A DNA stretch of 40,561 nucleotides from Paragemmobacter kunshanensis (GTDB taxonomy: Bacteria > Pseudomonadota > Alphaproteobacteria > Rhodobacterales > Rhodobacteraceae), in NCBI RefSeq assembly GCF_011059185.1, contig NZ_JAALFE010000012.1, positions 1 through 40,561 of the forward strand, given 5' to 3'. This document shows, piece after piece, positions 8,543 through 18,282 of this stretch (the stretch's first letter is position 1; each line of letters opens with the position of its first letter). The position numbers and the translations under genes were made by a program. The notes below the pieces were generated by a model. That model did not search any database and was not told the DNA's origin. It saw only the letters and a list, made by a program, of their open reading frames with translations.

Positions 8543-9868
8543 TTATTCAACCATCATCGCACATTCCTCATAGTACCGCTCCAACCGCGCCGTCGCTGCG
8601 CGCGTCCGCTTGCGCATGCTCTTTTCGATTCCGGGATCCGTCTCGGGCCGATAGGTCAGGCCGATCCCGCTCTGATGCGGCTTGGTCATCAGGCGGTCGA
8701 CCACGGCTTTGGCTTTCAGGTGCCCATCGCCCGGATTGGCATGGGAGAGCAGTTCGTGATGCGGGAAGTCATCGTCGACGTAGCTTTCGAGAGCAGAGGC
8801 TGCGGTCCGGCGCAGGTCGTGGCGCGTCCAGTTCATAGTGCCGGTTGCCTCCTGGATCGCTTTCGTTGCGGCATCCCAGTCGCAGAACGGCCCGCCCTCG
8901 CTGTTCGGGAAGAGATATGCGCCCAGCTTGTTCCGGTCGTAGCTTGGCAGAGAGGTCACCCAGGCGATGATCGACGGAGACAAGCCGATGGTCTTGGTTG
9001 CGCCTCCCTTCGCGACGAAGGTCCAGGTTCCGTCGATAGGGTTGATATCACCACAACGGATCGTGGCGACGGGCCCACGCCGGGAGGCAGTGCACATGAT
9101 GAACCGGTGAATAGAATGCCCGATCCCTGCATCAGGCTTGGTCACTTCCCGCCAGACCAATCCGGCTTCCTTGGTGTTCAATGTGCGCTCGCGGCGGCGA
9201 GGTTCACCGGGTTTGTGGATGTTCTGCACTTCGGGGAGTTCGATGGGCACTTTCCGACCGCTTCCCATCTTTGCGAATTTCCCTCGGTTCGCCGCCCAGT
9301 CGAACAGGGTGCGCAGGTAGGAAAGGCCGCGAGATGCCGAACCGGGGGCCGTGACGTTGTGCCCTCCGGTCACGACGTCATTGATCGTTTCGAGGTCAAG
9401 CTCGCGCACCGGCTCGTCCAAAACAGTATGGAAGACGTTTTCGAGCGTTCCGACTGCGTCGGGGGTCTTGCGGTGCTCCCGCAGCGACCAGATCTTCCCT
9501 CCGATCCTGCGCTTGGCGAGAATGGGGGTGGCCTCGAGGATCAGTTGGCGCAGGGTCACGCGGCATGCGGAACGGGGGCCGTATTTGAGGGTATGCCGTT
9601 TGACCGACAGGATCTTCTCGCGTGCTTGAATCCGGACCTTTTCGAGGTCGACCTTGTCGGGCGAGCCGAGGGCGATGGTCGGCGTCTTGCCGCCCACGCT
9701 GATCTTGCAGACATACCGGCGCAGTCCTGTCGGCGAGACGCGCAGGACGAGGCCCGATACCACACTGTCGCGCAGTTCGATACGTTTCGTGGCATCGGTC
9801 GTTGCCTTGTCAGCAATAGCCTTGGTCAGTCGGACCGTCTGCGATTCACTGAAGATATGCGTGGACAT
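8543..9868 (-). CDS. Tyrosine recombinase/integrase, first copy
   Basis: A 441-aa integrase with an N-terminal arm-type DNA-binding domain (~20-110) followed by a core-binding domain and catalytic domain. Visible catalytic features are TASRRGP (Arg box, with Pro where many have Glu), a Lys in the beta-hairpin near FVAKGGATK, RHDLR (His-x-x-Arg box), SHANPG (third His) and a Tyr in GLTYRPE as likely nucleophile. It reads away from the Fic gene. It is a paralogue of the integrase at 11330-12703: a 32-nt block covering the HxxR region is identical in both (8799-8830 and 11568-11599). Which attachment site it uses is not known. Confidence 0.85.
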   Translation of the reverse strand: MSTHIFSESQTVRLTKAIADKATTDATKRIELRDSVVSGLVLRVSPTGLRRYVCKISVGGKTPTIALGSPDKVDLEKVRIQAREKILSVKRHTLKYGPRSACRVTLRQLILEATPILAKRRIGGKIWSLREHRKTPDAVGTLENVFHTVLDEPVRELDLETINDVVTGGHNVTAPGSASRGLSYLRTLFDWAANRGKFAKMGSGRKVPIELPEVQNIHKPGEPRRRERTLNTKEAGLVWREVTKPDAGIGHSIHRFIMCTASRRGPVATIRCGDINPIDGTWTFVAKGGATKTIGLSPSIIAWVTSLPSYDRNKLGAYLFPNSEGGPFCDWDAATKAIQEATGTMNWTRHDLRRTAASALESYVDDDFPHHELLSHANPGDGHLKAKAVVDRLMTKPHQSGIGLTYRPETDPGIEKSMRKRTRAATARLERYYEECAMMVE

Positions 9869-10043
9869 GTTCGCCGCCGTCGTTGATGCGGCGGGGACAT
9901 GAGTCCGTCGAAAAAATGTGAGAGGCGGGTTTGATGCGTGGCGCGTGCCTGCAAAAGCGGCCGCCCTGTCGGCTTCTGTGACGTCGTCGGGAAGTAGTCG
10001 CTGATACAGAGGAACCTACAACAAGGCCTCTCGCACGGATTCT

Positions 10044-10072
10044 TTATTCACCTTTTTGCAATAAGCTATAAT
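10044..10072 (+). promoter_or_regulatory. Candidate promoter of the Fic gene
   Basis: A consensus TATAAT lies at 10067-10072 inside an unusually AT-rich stretch; a weak -35-like TTTATT lies 17 bp upstream at 10044-10049. The -10 is 38 bp before the Fic start codon. The rest of the 241-bp gap from 9869 holds no other gene that I can support. Confidence 0.5.
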
Positions 10073-10109
10073 ATACATCCGGAGTTCTCGGCCTTATTGA
10101 AGGTTTTCC

Positions 10110-11312
10110 ATGCGCTACAGCGATCTGTCTGCTGTCGTCCGCTCCACGCTCGTGCCCTATCCTGCACCCCATTCCAATCACCGGGGCGTGGTGCCGCTGG
10201 CCCCCTCGCGGGGATCGATCCCGATCGGCGGAGCCGAGGTGGGCGCGCTTCTTCACTCCGCGAATTCCGCCCTTGTCCGAATGACCGAACATGTCCGGCC
10301 CGGCCTTTCCGCTTTCGCCCTCACGCGGATACTCGAGCGGCAGGAGGCGCTGACCAGTTCGTCGATTGAAGGCACCCACGGAACGCTCGACGCGCTTTTG
10401 GCCGGAGAGGCGGATGGGGAGGCCGAGGGGAACATCCGCGAGATTGGTGGAGTAACGCGGGCCATATCCCAAGGTCTCGACGTGATATCGAAAATGGGGC
10501 GCGACGGCTTCACGCTGGATCTTGTCTGCGATCTGCATCGCATCCTCGCCTCGAACATGGAGCGATACCGCGACACGCCGGGCGTGCTGCGGAACAGGGT
10601 CGTCTGGATCGGACCAATCGGCCCGACCCCCGACAACTCCAGCTGGAACCCGCCGCCGCCTGATCGCGTCGCTGCCTGTCTTGAGGATACGCTCGCCTAC
10701 ATGCGCGCGGATGTGGAGGACCCTTCGCAGGTTTCCCCGATCGTCCGCGCGGCAGTTGCACATGCGCATTTCGAGGCGGTCCACCCATTCTCTGACGGCA
10801 ATGGCCGGATCGGGCGCATCCTGATCCCGCTGATGTTCGCGGCAGAGGGTCATGCGCCCGTCTATATCTCCCCGTGGATCGAGGCAGCGGACCACAAGCA
10901 GGCCTATTTTGCCGCCCTCAAGGCAGCGCAGCAGCGGCTCGACCACGGACCGCTGGTGCGACTGATCTCGGAGGCAATTCTGGGGATCGAAGCGGAGTTC
11001 AAGGTAACGATGAAGGCGATCGCCACGATTGAGGCGGGCTGGCGTAAAAGGATTCCTCTGAGGCGCAACTCTGCGGCTGATCGGACACTCCGTTTGCTCC
11101 CGGCCTATCCGGTGATCACGGCGAAAAGGCTGGCACAGCTTCTGGATGTCAGCTTCAAGAGCGCTAACGACGGGATCGGTCAACTGGAGAAGGCGGGGGT
11201 TCTGACCTTACGGAAAGCGCAGTCGCGAAACCGCGTTTTCCAGTCGCGAGAGATCCTCGGGGTCCTGACGAGGCCCTTCGGGTCCGATCCGTTTGATCAC
11301 GATACGGTCTGA
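10110..11312 (+). CDS. Fic-domain protein (AMPylase type) with C-terminal HTH
   Basis: A 400-aa protein. Residues ~20-100 form a Fic N-terminal domain carrying the inhibitory helix motif SSSIEG at 83-88 (E87 would block ATP gamma-phosphate). The Fic core has the full motif HPFSDGNGRIGR at 225-236, with catalytic H225. The C-terminal ~90 residues form a winged helix (TAKRLAQLLDVSFKSANDGI). Such class II Fic proteins transfer AMP from ATP to protein targets and are self-inhibited. No separate small antitoxin gene is visible upstream. It sits alone between two minus-strand integrases on the plus strand. The target protein is unknown. Confidence 0.9.
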   Translation: MRYSDLSAVVRSTLVPYPAPHSNHRGVVPLAPSRGSIPIGGAEVGALLHSANSALVRMTEHVRPGLSAFALTRILERQEALTSSSIEGTHGTLDALLAGEADGEAEGNIREIGGVTRAISQGLDVISKMGRDGFTLDLVCDLHRILASNMERYRDTPGVLRNRVVWIGPIGPTPDNSSWNPPPPDRVAACLEDTLAYMRADVEDPSQVSPIVRAAVAHAHFEAVHPFSDGNGRIGRILIPLMFAAEGHAPVYISPWIEAADHKQAYFAALKAAQQRLDHGPLVRLISEAILGIEAEFKVTMKAIATIEAGWRKRIPLRRNSAADRTLRLLPAYPVITAKRLAQLLDVSFKSANDGIGQLEKAGVLTLRKAQSRNRVFQSREILGVLTRPFGSDPFDHDTV

Positions 11313-11329
11313 ACCGGGGCAGATTGGCG

Positions 11330-12703
11330 TCACTGATGGCGGGACCGGTCCTTCATCCGCGCCTCCATCATCGCTATGAGACGGTCATAGGTCGCGGCGA
11401 GCCGGTCGAGGGCGTCCTTCACTGGATCCACTTCGTTGGTCCACATCCGCGCCACGACCATGTAATGTTCTGACGCTCCGCCCCCGCCCGCCGACTTGAT
11501 CGGGGAGGCGTGGTTCAGGATGGTCTCGATGATATGCACCGGAATTCCCGCCTGGAGCATGACGGTCGCTGCGGTCCGGCGCAGGTCGTGGCGCGTCCAT
11601 CCCGACGTTCCGGTCGCGGCCTGGATGACCTTGCCAGCGCGGTCCCAGTTCATTTGCAGCCCTCCGTTTGCGTTCGGGAAGACGAGTTCGGACGGCAAAG
11701 CCTTCATTGCGCGCGGGAGGCTTCCGAGAAGGTCCAGCGCTTTGTCCGACAGAGGTAGCGACTGCTTCCGTGGGGCCGTGCCGAAACCCTTTGTGTCCGG
11801 CTTCATCCAGACACCATTGAGCCAGTCGACATCGCCCCACTTCATCGTCGTGACCTCGGACAGACGTGCCGCTGTCAGCAGGACGAAGCGGAGTGCCACA
11901 TAGGCGTAGTCTTCCTCTGGCGGCACCTGTGTCCTTTCGAGTGACGCGGGGCGCGGATAGGTGAGCAGGGGGTAGATCGCGGTGAATTCGGGGATCGTGA
12001 GCACCCGGGTTCGAAGGCCGGTGATGGTCGGATCATCCAGCTTCGGGTCGAAGACCTCGCGGATGTCTGGCGCGTTGAGTTTCGGCTGGCGACCAGCGCC
12101 GATGGGGCGGAACCGTTTGCGGTGGGCCGCCCAGTTCAGGACGGTGGCAAGGTAGGACATCGTGCCGGACACATGGCCCGACCCCGTCTGCCCAGTCTGG
12201 CGTCCTTGGGGGCGGTAGCATGCCACGACTTCGGCAAGGTCGTGGGCGGTCAGGCTTTCGACAGGTTTGTCGAGAAGGGGTTTGAAGACGGAATCGATGG
12301 AACGCCGTGCTGAAGATCTCCGGTTCGTCTCGCTCATCAATCGCCAAGATTTCAGGGTGCGGCTGAATTTGGCCTCGGCTTCGATCAGGAGTTCCTGCAG
12401 CGTGGTGGGGTCGATCTTTCGTGCTTCTTCGACCGTGACGGATGCAGGGATCTTGCCGCCCCCTCTGAGCTCGGACCTTATCCGGGCGGCAGCGTCGCGC
12501 GCTTCCTTGACCGAAATCTCCGGATAGAGCCCGATGGCGACCGTCCGCATCTTTCCTTCGCGGTCGCGACAGGCGACGACGAATGTCTTGGTCCGCTTTC
12601 CGATGCGGACCGCGAAGTCCGTCACCTTCGTGTCGCGGATCATGAGGCGCGGCCCCTTGCTGGTGGTGCCGGCGACAAGCTTCTCGGTCAGTTCCTTCTT
12701 CAT
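11330..12703 (-). CDS. Tyrosine recombinase/integrase, second copy, next to the tRNA-Phe scar
   Basis: A 457-aa integrase. The arm-type DNA-binding domain spans ~1-95 and the core-binding domain ~100-200. The catalytic domain shows LTAARLSEV (Arg box), TRHDLRRTAA (HxxR box), LNHASP (third His) and a Tyr in SEHYMV as likely nucleophile. All catalytic residues are present. I chose ATG 12703 (MKKELTEK) because a GAAGGGCAG ribosome site precedes it; an in-frame start 22 codons earlier is less likely. Its 5' end lies 245 bp from the truncated tRNA-Phe at 12949-12993, so this is the best candidate for the enzyme that made that site. Confidence 0.88.
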   Translation of the reverse strand: MKKELTEKLVAGTTSKGPRLMIRDTKVTDFAVRIGKRTKTFVVACRDREGKMRTVAIGLYPEISVKEARDAAARIRSELRGGGKIPASVTVEEARKIDPTTLQELLIEAEAKFSRTLKSWRLMSETNRRSSARRSIDSVFKPLLDKPVESLTAHDLAEVVACYRPQGRQTGQTGSGHVSGTMSYLATVLNWAAHRKRFRPIGAGRQPKLNAPDIREVFDPKLDDPTITGLRTRVLTIPEFTAIYPLLTYPRPASLERTQVPPEEDYAYVALRFVLLTAARLSEVTTMKWGDVDWLNGVWMKPDTKGFGTAPRKQSLPLSDKALDLLGSLPRAMKALPSELVFPNANGGLQMNWDRAGKVIQAATGTSGWTRHDLRRTAATVMLQAGIPVHIIETILNHASPIKSAGGGGASEHYMVVARMWTNEVDPVKDALDRLAATYDRLIAMMEARMKDRSRHQ

Positions 12704-12864
12704 GTTCTGCCCTTCGGTTGGGGCAGGAGAAGACGCGATCAGGCCATGTTGAATGGCCTTGATGGCCACGAAGAGCGCTCTGCCTGGACTTGCTTAGGAC
12801 TTGAAATCGCTGCGACCGGGCCCTTGATTCGGAGCCGACTGGCGACTGTGGCGAGTTGCCCTGA

Positions 12865-12877
12865 GGTAAATTTTACC
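12865..12877. promoter_or_regulatory. 13-bp palindrome upstream of the second integrase
   Basis: GGTAAA-T-TTTACC is a perfect inverted repeat between the integrase start and the tRNA scar. It may be an operator or an integrase/Xis accessory site. This is inference from position only. Confidence 0.3.
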
Positions 12878-12948
12878 CGGCATTTCCAATGGCTTGATGC
12901 CAATGTCCTGCGCGCTTTTCCCAAGATGGGTCAGGTCTTCTGCCCCGC

Positions 12949-12993
12949 TTGAAAATCCGCGTGTCGCTGGTTCGATTCCGGCTCTGGGCACCA
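12949..12993 (+). repeat. 3' half of tRNA-Phe(GAA): probable att site and island end
   Basis: The 45 bases read as anticodon loop TTGAAAA (anticodon GAA), 3' anticodon stem TCCGC, variable GTGTC, T-arm GCTGG/TTCGATT/CCGGC, acceptor TCTGGGC, then A and CCA. The 5' half is missing: bases just before are CCCGC, not the GCGGA needed to pair with TCCGC, and no GCCCAGA acceptor occurs upstream. Tyrosine integrases often cross over in tRNA anticodon loops, so this is the expected scar at one end of an integrated element. The intact tRNA-Phe should be at the other end, outside the window. From 12994 to 13196 I see nothing else. Confidence 0.82.
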
Positions 12994-13196
12994 CCTCCTC
13001 TGCCAAGCAGTTGAAACGCCCCGCTGTTCTTGCGGCACCCTGAGTGTCCGGGAGATGGTCTCTGCCATGCCGGTGCCTTGTGCCCCTGGAGAGGGTGGCC
13101 GGGCTGGCCGTGGGCGGGGGCTGCCCTTCTTGAGGCAGACATGCGCCGCTCGCCGGCGGGGATCCGGGGGGGCGGCGCGGGGCGGGGCGGCGGCGC

Positions 13197-15541
13197 TCAG
13201 ATCAGGAAGAGGTCGCCGAAGGCAAGCTCGGTTCCCGCGCCGAGGGAGGCGATCAGAACCGCGCTGCGGTTCCCCGATCCATCGGAATCATAGAAGAGTT
13301 GGCCGGTAGCACGATTGTAGACAAGGAAATCGTTGGAATCCCGCGCAACCGGGCCGAAGCAGAGTCCGTTTGCCGCCAGCACGGACCCGACCCGCGAGAC
13401 GATCCCGCTGGGGCCGCCGGAAAGGCCGACCCGGTCAAGGCCCGTGGTGAAATCGGTGATCGTATCGGCTCCGCCCGCGACGAGGGCGGCGTCGAAGAGG
13501 AAGACATCGGCCCCCGTGCCGCCGGTGAGGCGGTCGGCGCCGGACCCGCCGTTCAGCGTATCGGCCAACTCATCGCCCGCGAGCGTGTCGTTGCCCGCAC
13601 CGCCAAAGAGCATGTCGTTGCCGTTGCGGCCCTGAAGCAGATCGTTGCCCTGGCCGCCGAAGAGATGGTTCCCATCCGAGGAGCCGAGCAGGATATCGGC
13701 ATGGCGAGAGCCTTCCAGATCCTCGATGCCGAAATAGCGGTCGCCCTGAGGGGCGCCTGTATTCGTGGCCGCATCGAGGAGATCGGCGCGCAGCCCGGCC
13801 GTGGCATCGGCATGGGAGACGCGATCGCGTGTGCCGCTGCCGCCATCGAACTGATCCGCGCCATCGCCCCCCGTCAGCGTATCGTTGCCATTGCCGCCAT
13901 AGAGCCTGTCATTCCCCGCGCCGCCCGACAGCAGATCATCGCCCGCCGCGCCATAGAGGCTGTCATTGCCCGCATTTCCGGCGATCGTGTCGGCAAGATC
14001 CGACCCCATGATCGTGTCGCGCGTGATGTTCTGGTCATCGCCGTAAAGGTTCACGCCCTGGTTGCGGGTGAAGACGATCTGGATCAGTTCGAGTTGACCG
14101 AGGGTGAAGTCGAAGATGCCGTTGCGATCCTGATCAAGGGCGGTTTGCGTCCAGGCGCGCAGCTGGCCCCGGGTGAACTCGCCAAGGGCATCCTGACCCG
14201 GCGCCGCGCCAAGGGAGGTGGCGTGGATATGGTAGCCCTGACCCATCAGGTCACGGAAATCTACCGTGAAGCGGGCGTTGTCGTTCAGGACATTCGCGTA
14301 ATAGACGACGATCCGGTCGGTATCGTCGGAGATTAACGAGAATGTCAGACCGGCCTGGCGATCGGCGGCATCCTGAACGACTGCCTGTGCTCGAGACGTT
14401 TCCGTCTCTCCCGCATTGGTGACATCGACATATCTTGTCCCGACAAGGTTTTCGCGCATCATCCGGAACAGCTGGCCGGTTGGGGTGAGGATATCCTCGC
14501 CAGCCGCGTTCAGGAAACCTGGTTTGGTGCCGTGGAGCGTGAACACCGAAGCATCGGTGACACCGGCGCTTAGCAGATTTGAGAAGCCCCAGACGAAGAG
14601 CGACAGCCTTTCCAGCCCGGTGATTATCCCCGCCGCGCCATTCTCTGACCGTTCCGCCCTGACATTCCATTCCGTCGTGATGATGTCGACATCGGGCAGG
14701 ATTCCGAGCGAGGCGAGATCGCTGCGAAGTGAGTCTGTGCGGCGGGAGGCGACCCAATTGGTTGCGGTCTCAAAAACTCCGAGCGGCGTGTCTTGACGAC
14801 CTGCCGGAAAGTAGAAGTGATCTAGAATTCCGTCGACAAAGCCATGCGCTCCTTCACGCTTCAGCGCCTGAAGGATTTCGGCGGCGTCTCTCTGATTGTT
14901 CATGTCCCAATCCGCTTCGCCGCCGCCTCTGGCCTGAATCCAGATCCGAGGATCGGCGATCGAGCTATCCGCTGCGCGCGCTTCGTTGATCGCCTCATGC
15001 ACATAGCGCACGATCTTTGCCTGAAGCGCGCCGAACTCTGCCGCTGTCCAGTCAGACGGGGTTGTGTCTTTCACCTTTTGGCCATTTTCCATCGTATAGG
15101 ACTGGGCCCAATCCGGGTGAAACCATTCGTTCCCAATTTCAAATGCGTGGATATCCGCCTCTCCGTAAGCACCTGAAAGCAAGGATTTCACGAAGTCCTT
15201 TACGTCTTTCTTGGCCGTGGCGACGATCCCGCTTCCGTCAAAGAAGCATTGGGTTGGTATCCCATGATCGTTTTCTGCTGGGCTGCACTGGCCGCTGCCA
15301 GGAAGCCTGACAGGGTTTCCTTCAGGCCATTCGTGGTGGAATTCGGTTGTGTGACGTCAAAGGAACGCTCGGTATGGAAGCCGCCTGGAAAGCGGACATA
15401 ATCCGGTGCGATCTTGGAGAAGGCATTGGTGAGTGACGCAGCCGTGTAGCTTCCCGCTTCGAACTGCACGCCGAAATGGCGATCCGTGACGGCTGTTGCC
15501 GTCCTGAGCGCGGGATCTATCGAAAACTTGATTTCTGCCAC
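13197..15541 (-). pseudogene. Frameshifted RTX-repeat secreted glycoside hydrolase-like protein
   Basis: Two minus-strand frames, 15541-15200 and the frame continuing to 13197, make one protein of about 780 aa if one base is restored near 15245-15255: the first frame ends after GYQPNAS and the second picks up at DGSGIVATAKKD. The N-terminal ~420 residues look like a (beta/alpha)8 hydrolase of the arabinofuranosidase/clan A type, with EIGNEW (acid/base Glu) and IITTEWN (nucleophile Glu). The C-terminal third holds two blocks of GGxGxD calcium-binding nonapeptides and a terminal type I secretion-like tail. There is no Sec signal. It starts at GTG 15539-15541 behind a G10 tract. No ABC exporter lies nearby. 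Family of the enzyme domain is tentative; the frameshift could be real or a read error. Confidence 0.75.
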
Positions 15542-15548
15542 GGCTTCA

Positions 15549-15558
15549 CCCCCCCCCC
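15549..15558. repeat. C10/G10 homopolymer at the RTX ribosome-binding site
   Basis: Ten C on the plus strand, so ten G in the RTX transcript, ending 7 nt before its GTG start. It overlaps the position of the Shine-Dalgarno sequence. A tract of this length is prone to slippage. Confidence 0.6.
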
Positions 15559-15637
15559 AGGATCACGAACACGTGAGGATGAGAAGCGAGAGATGGAGTC
15601 CTGTCAATCAATTTCAGGTTGATGGACATGCAGTTTC

Positions 15638-15673
15638 GCCCCCGCTGCCCCGGCATGGCCGGGCGGCGGGGGC
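15638..15673 (-). terminator. GC-rich hairpin downstream of leuA
   Basis: A near-perfect inverted repeat of about 16 bp (GCCCCCGCTGCCC... / ...GGGCGGCGGGGGC) with a 3-5 nt loop lies 9 bp after the leuA stop. There is no U-tract on the exit side, so termination may be partial or Rho-assisted. Confidence 0.5.
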
Positions 15674-15681
15674 GTCAGGCC

Positions 15682-17256
<1,575 letters not shown>

Positions 17257-17292
17257 TGGGTCTGTTCCTTGTGCCGTCTGCTGCTTTTCCTG

Positions 17293-17341
17293 CGGGCGCT
17301 GATCACCTCCGAGCGGTCGCGCCCGGGGGCACGCTCAGAGG
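17293..17341 (-). promoter_or_regulatory. leuA attenuator: two mutually exclusive stems
   Basis: Stem A pairs 17332-17341 with 17306-17315 (10 bp, one G-U; CCTCTGAGCG with CGCTCGGAGG in transcript sense) and includes the leader stop codon. Stem B pairs 17319-17325 with 17293-17299 (7 bp, CGGGCGC with GCGCCCG). The arms interleave, so only one stem can form. This is the layout of a ribosome-mediated attenuator. There is no U-tract after stem B, so the exact mode of control is open. Confidence 0.65.
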
Positions 17342-17421
17342 CGGCTAAGGAGAAGCAGGCCAAGGGCGGCGGGGGCGCGGAATGCACCCGAAATCGAAGC
17401 GATATGCCGGTTCCCTGTCAT
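17335..17421 (-). CDS. leuL: leu leader peptide (leuA attenuation), 28 aa
   Basis: A short frame starting ATG at 17421 and stopping TGA at 17335. Its last nine residues are LGLLLLSRL, so six of nine codons are Leu (CTT, CTG, CTT, CTC, CTT, CTC). It lies 78 bp before leuA on the same strand and its end overlaps the first arm of the attenuator stems. Leucine leader peptides ahead of leuA are established in proteobacteria. When leucyl-tRNA is scarce the ribosome should stall in the Leu run and change which stem forms. The role is inferred from sequence but the pattern is strong. Confidence 0.8.
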   Translation of the reverse strand: MTGNRHIASISGAFRAPAALGLLLLSRL

Positions 17422-17459
17422 GGGGCGCGACGATACGCAGGATTTGCGGCGGCGCAAGG

Positions 17460-17488
17460 CGAAAAACCGGGTTGAAGCGGGTTTTTCG
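17460..17488. repeat. Hairpin with 9-bp arms between leuL and the SDR gene
   Basis: CGAAAAACC at 17460-17468 pairs with GGTTTTTCG at 17480-17488. It lies in the divergent region that must hold promoters for leuL-leuA and for the SDR gene. It resembles the A/T-cored hairpins elsewhere in the window. Confidence 0.45.
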
Positions 17489-17534
17489 CGGCTTAGGTGC
17501 TGGGGCCGGACAGGCGGGCAGGGGGCGGGGCGGC

Positions 17535-18197
17535 ATGCGGGCCTTGATCATCGGGGTTTCGGGCGGGATCGGGGCGGCGCTGGCGCAGGCGCTGGAGCGG
17601 CGGGGCTGGCAGGTGGTGGGCCTGTCGCGCCGCGCCGATGGCCTGGACGTGACGGATGAGGCCGCTGTCGCCCGGGTGCTGGGCGCGGTGGAGGGGGAGT
17701 TCGAGCTGATCCTCGTTGCCACCGGCGGGCTGGAGATCGGCGGCATCGGCCCGGAAAAGAGCCTGCGCGCGCTGGACGGGGCGGCGCTGGCCGCGCAATT
17801 CGCGCTGAATGCGATCGGGCCTGCGCTGGTTCTGAAACATGTCTGGCGCATGATCCCGCGCGACCGGGCGGCGCGGGTGGCGGTGCTGTCGGCGCGGGTG
17901 GGGTCGATCGGGGACAACCGGCTGGGCGGCTGGCATGGCTATCGCGCGGCGAAGGCAGCGCTGAACCAGATCATCCGGACCTGCGCGGTGGAACTGGCGC
18001 GCAGTCATCGACAGGCGGCGCTGGTGGCGCTGCATCCAGGCACGGTGGCCACGCGCCTGACCGCGGCCTATGCGGGCGGGCATCCGACTGTCGCGCCGGA
18101 GGTTGCCGCAGAGAACCTGCTGCATGTGCTGGAGCAACTGGGGCCAGAGCAGACAGGCGGCTTCTACGACTGGAAGGGCGAGGTGATCCCGTGGTGA
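17535..18197 (+). CDS. Short-chain dehydrogenase/reductase (C-factor-like)
   Basis: A 220-aa SDR. The Rossmann nucleotide site is GVSGGIG at residues 7-13. The catalytic triad is S119, Y136 and K140 (LSARVGS, then YRAAKAAL), and HPGTVATRL follows in the loop after the triad. The protein is shorter than classical SDRs and resembles the CsgA/C-factor group. I set the start at ATG 17535 (MRALIIG); 51 residues upstream in the open frame are Gly/Arg-rich noise overlapping the leuA leader on the other strand. The substrate cannot be told. A photolyase gene follows 85 bp later in the same direction. Confidence 0.85.
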   Translation: MRALIIGVSGGIGAALAQALERRGWQVVGLSRRADGLDVTDEAAVARVLGAVEGEFELILVATGGLEIGGIGPEKSLRALDGAALAAQFALNAIGPALVLKHVWRMIPRDRAARVAVLSARVGSIGDNRLGGWHGYRAAKAALNQIIRTCAVELARSHRQAALVALHPGTVATRLTAAYAGGHPTVAPEVAAENLLHVLEQLGPEQTGGFYDWKGEVIPW

Positions 18198-18216
18198 TCC
18201 CGTCCTGCCGCATGGG

Positions 18217-18238
18217 CTTCATCTTGGCTCAAATACCC
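18217..18238. repeat. Dispersed 22-bp intergenic repeat, copy 1
   Basis: Begins CTTCATCTTGG and ends AAATACCC. The same unit occurs in reverse or forward orientation at 23369-23390, 23399-23420 and 37325-37346, with a degenerate copy at 29276-29298. All copies lie between genes. Confidence 0.7.
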
Positions 18239-18282
18239 GATCGCACCCTCTCGGCCGGGCGCGCCGCCTGGGGGAGGGGCGC

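Noticed and set aside
10110-11312. A Fic toxin-antitoxin pair
   Set aside because: No small antitoxin gene lies next to it; the inhibitory SSSIEG motif is inside the Fic protein itself.
12794-12993. A complete tRNA at the attachment site
   Set aside because: No acceptor 5' strand GCCCAGA, no D-arm, and the 5' anticodon stem does not pair; only the 3' half is present.
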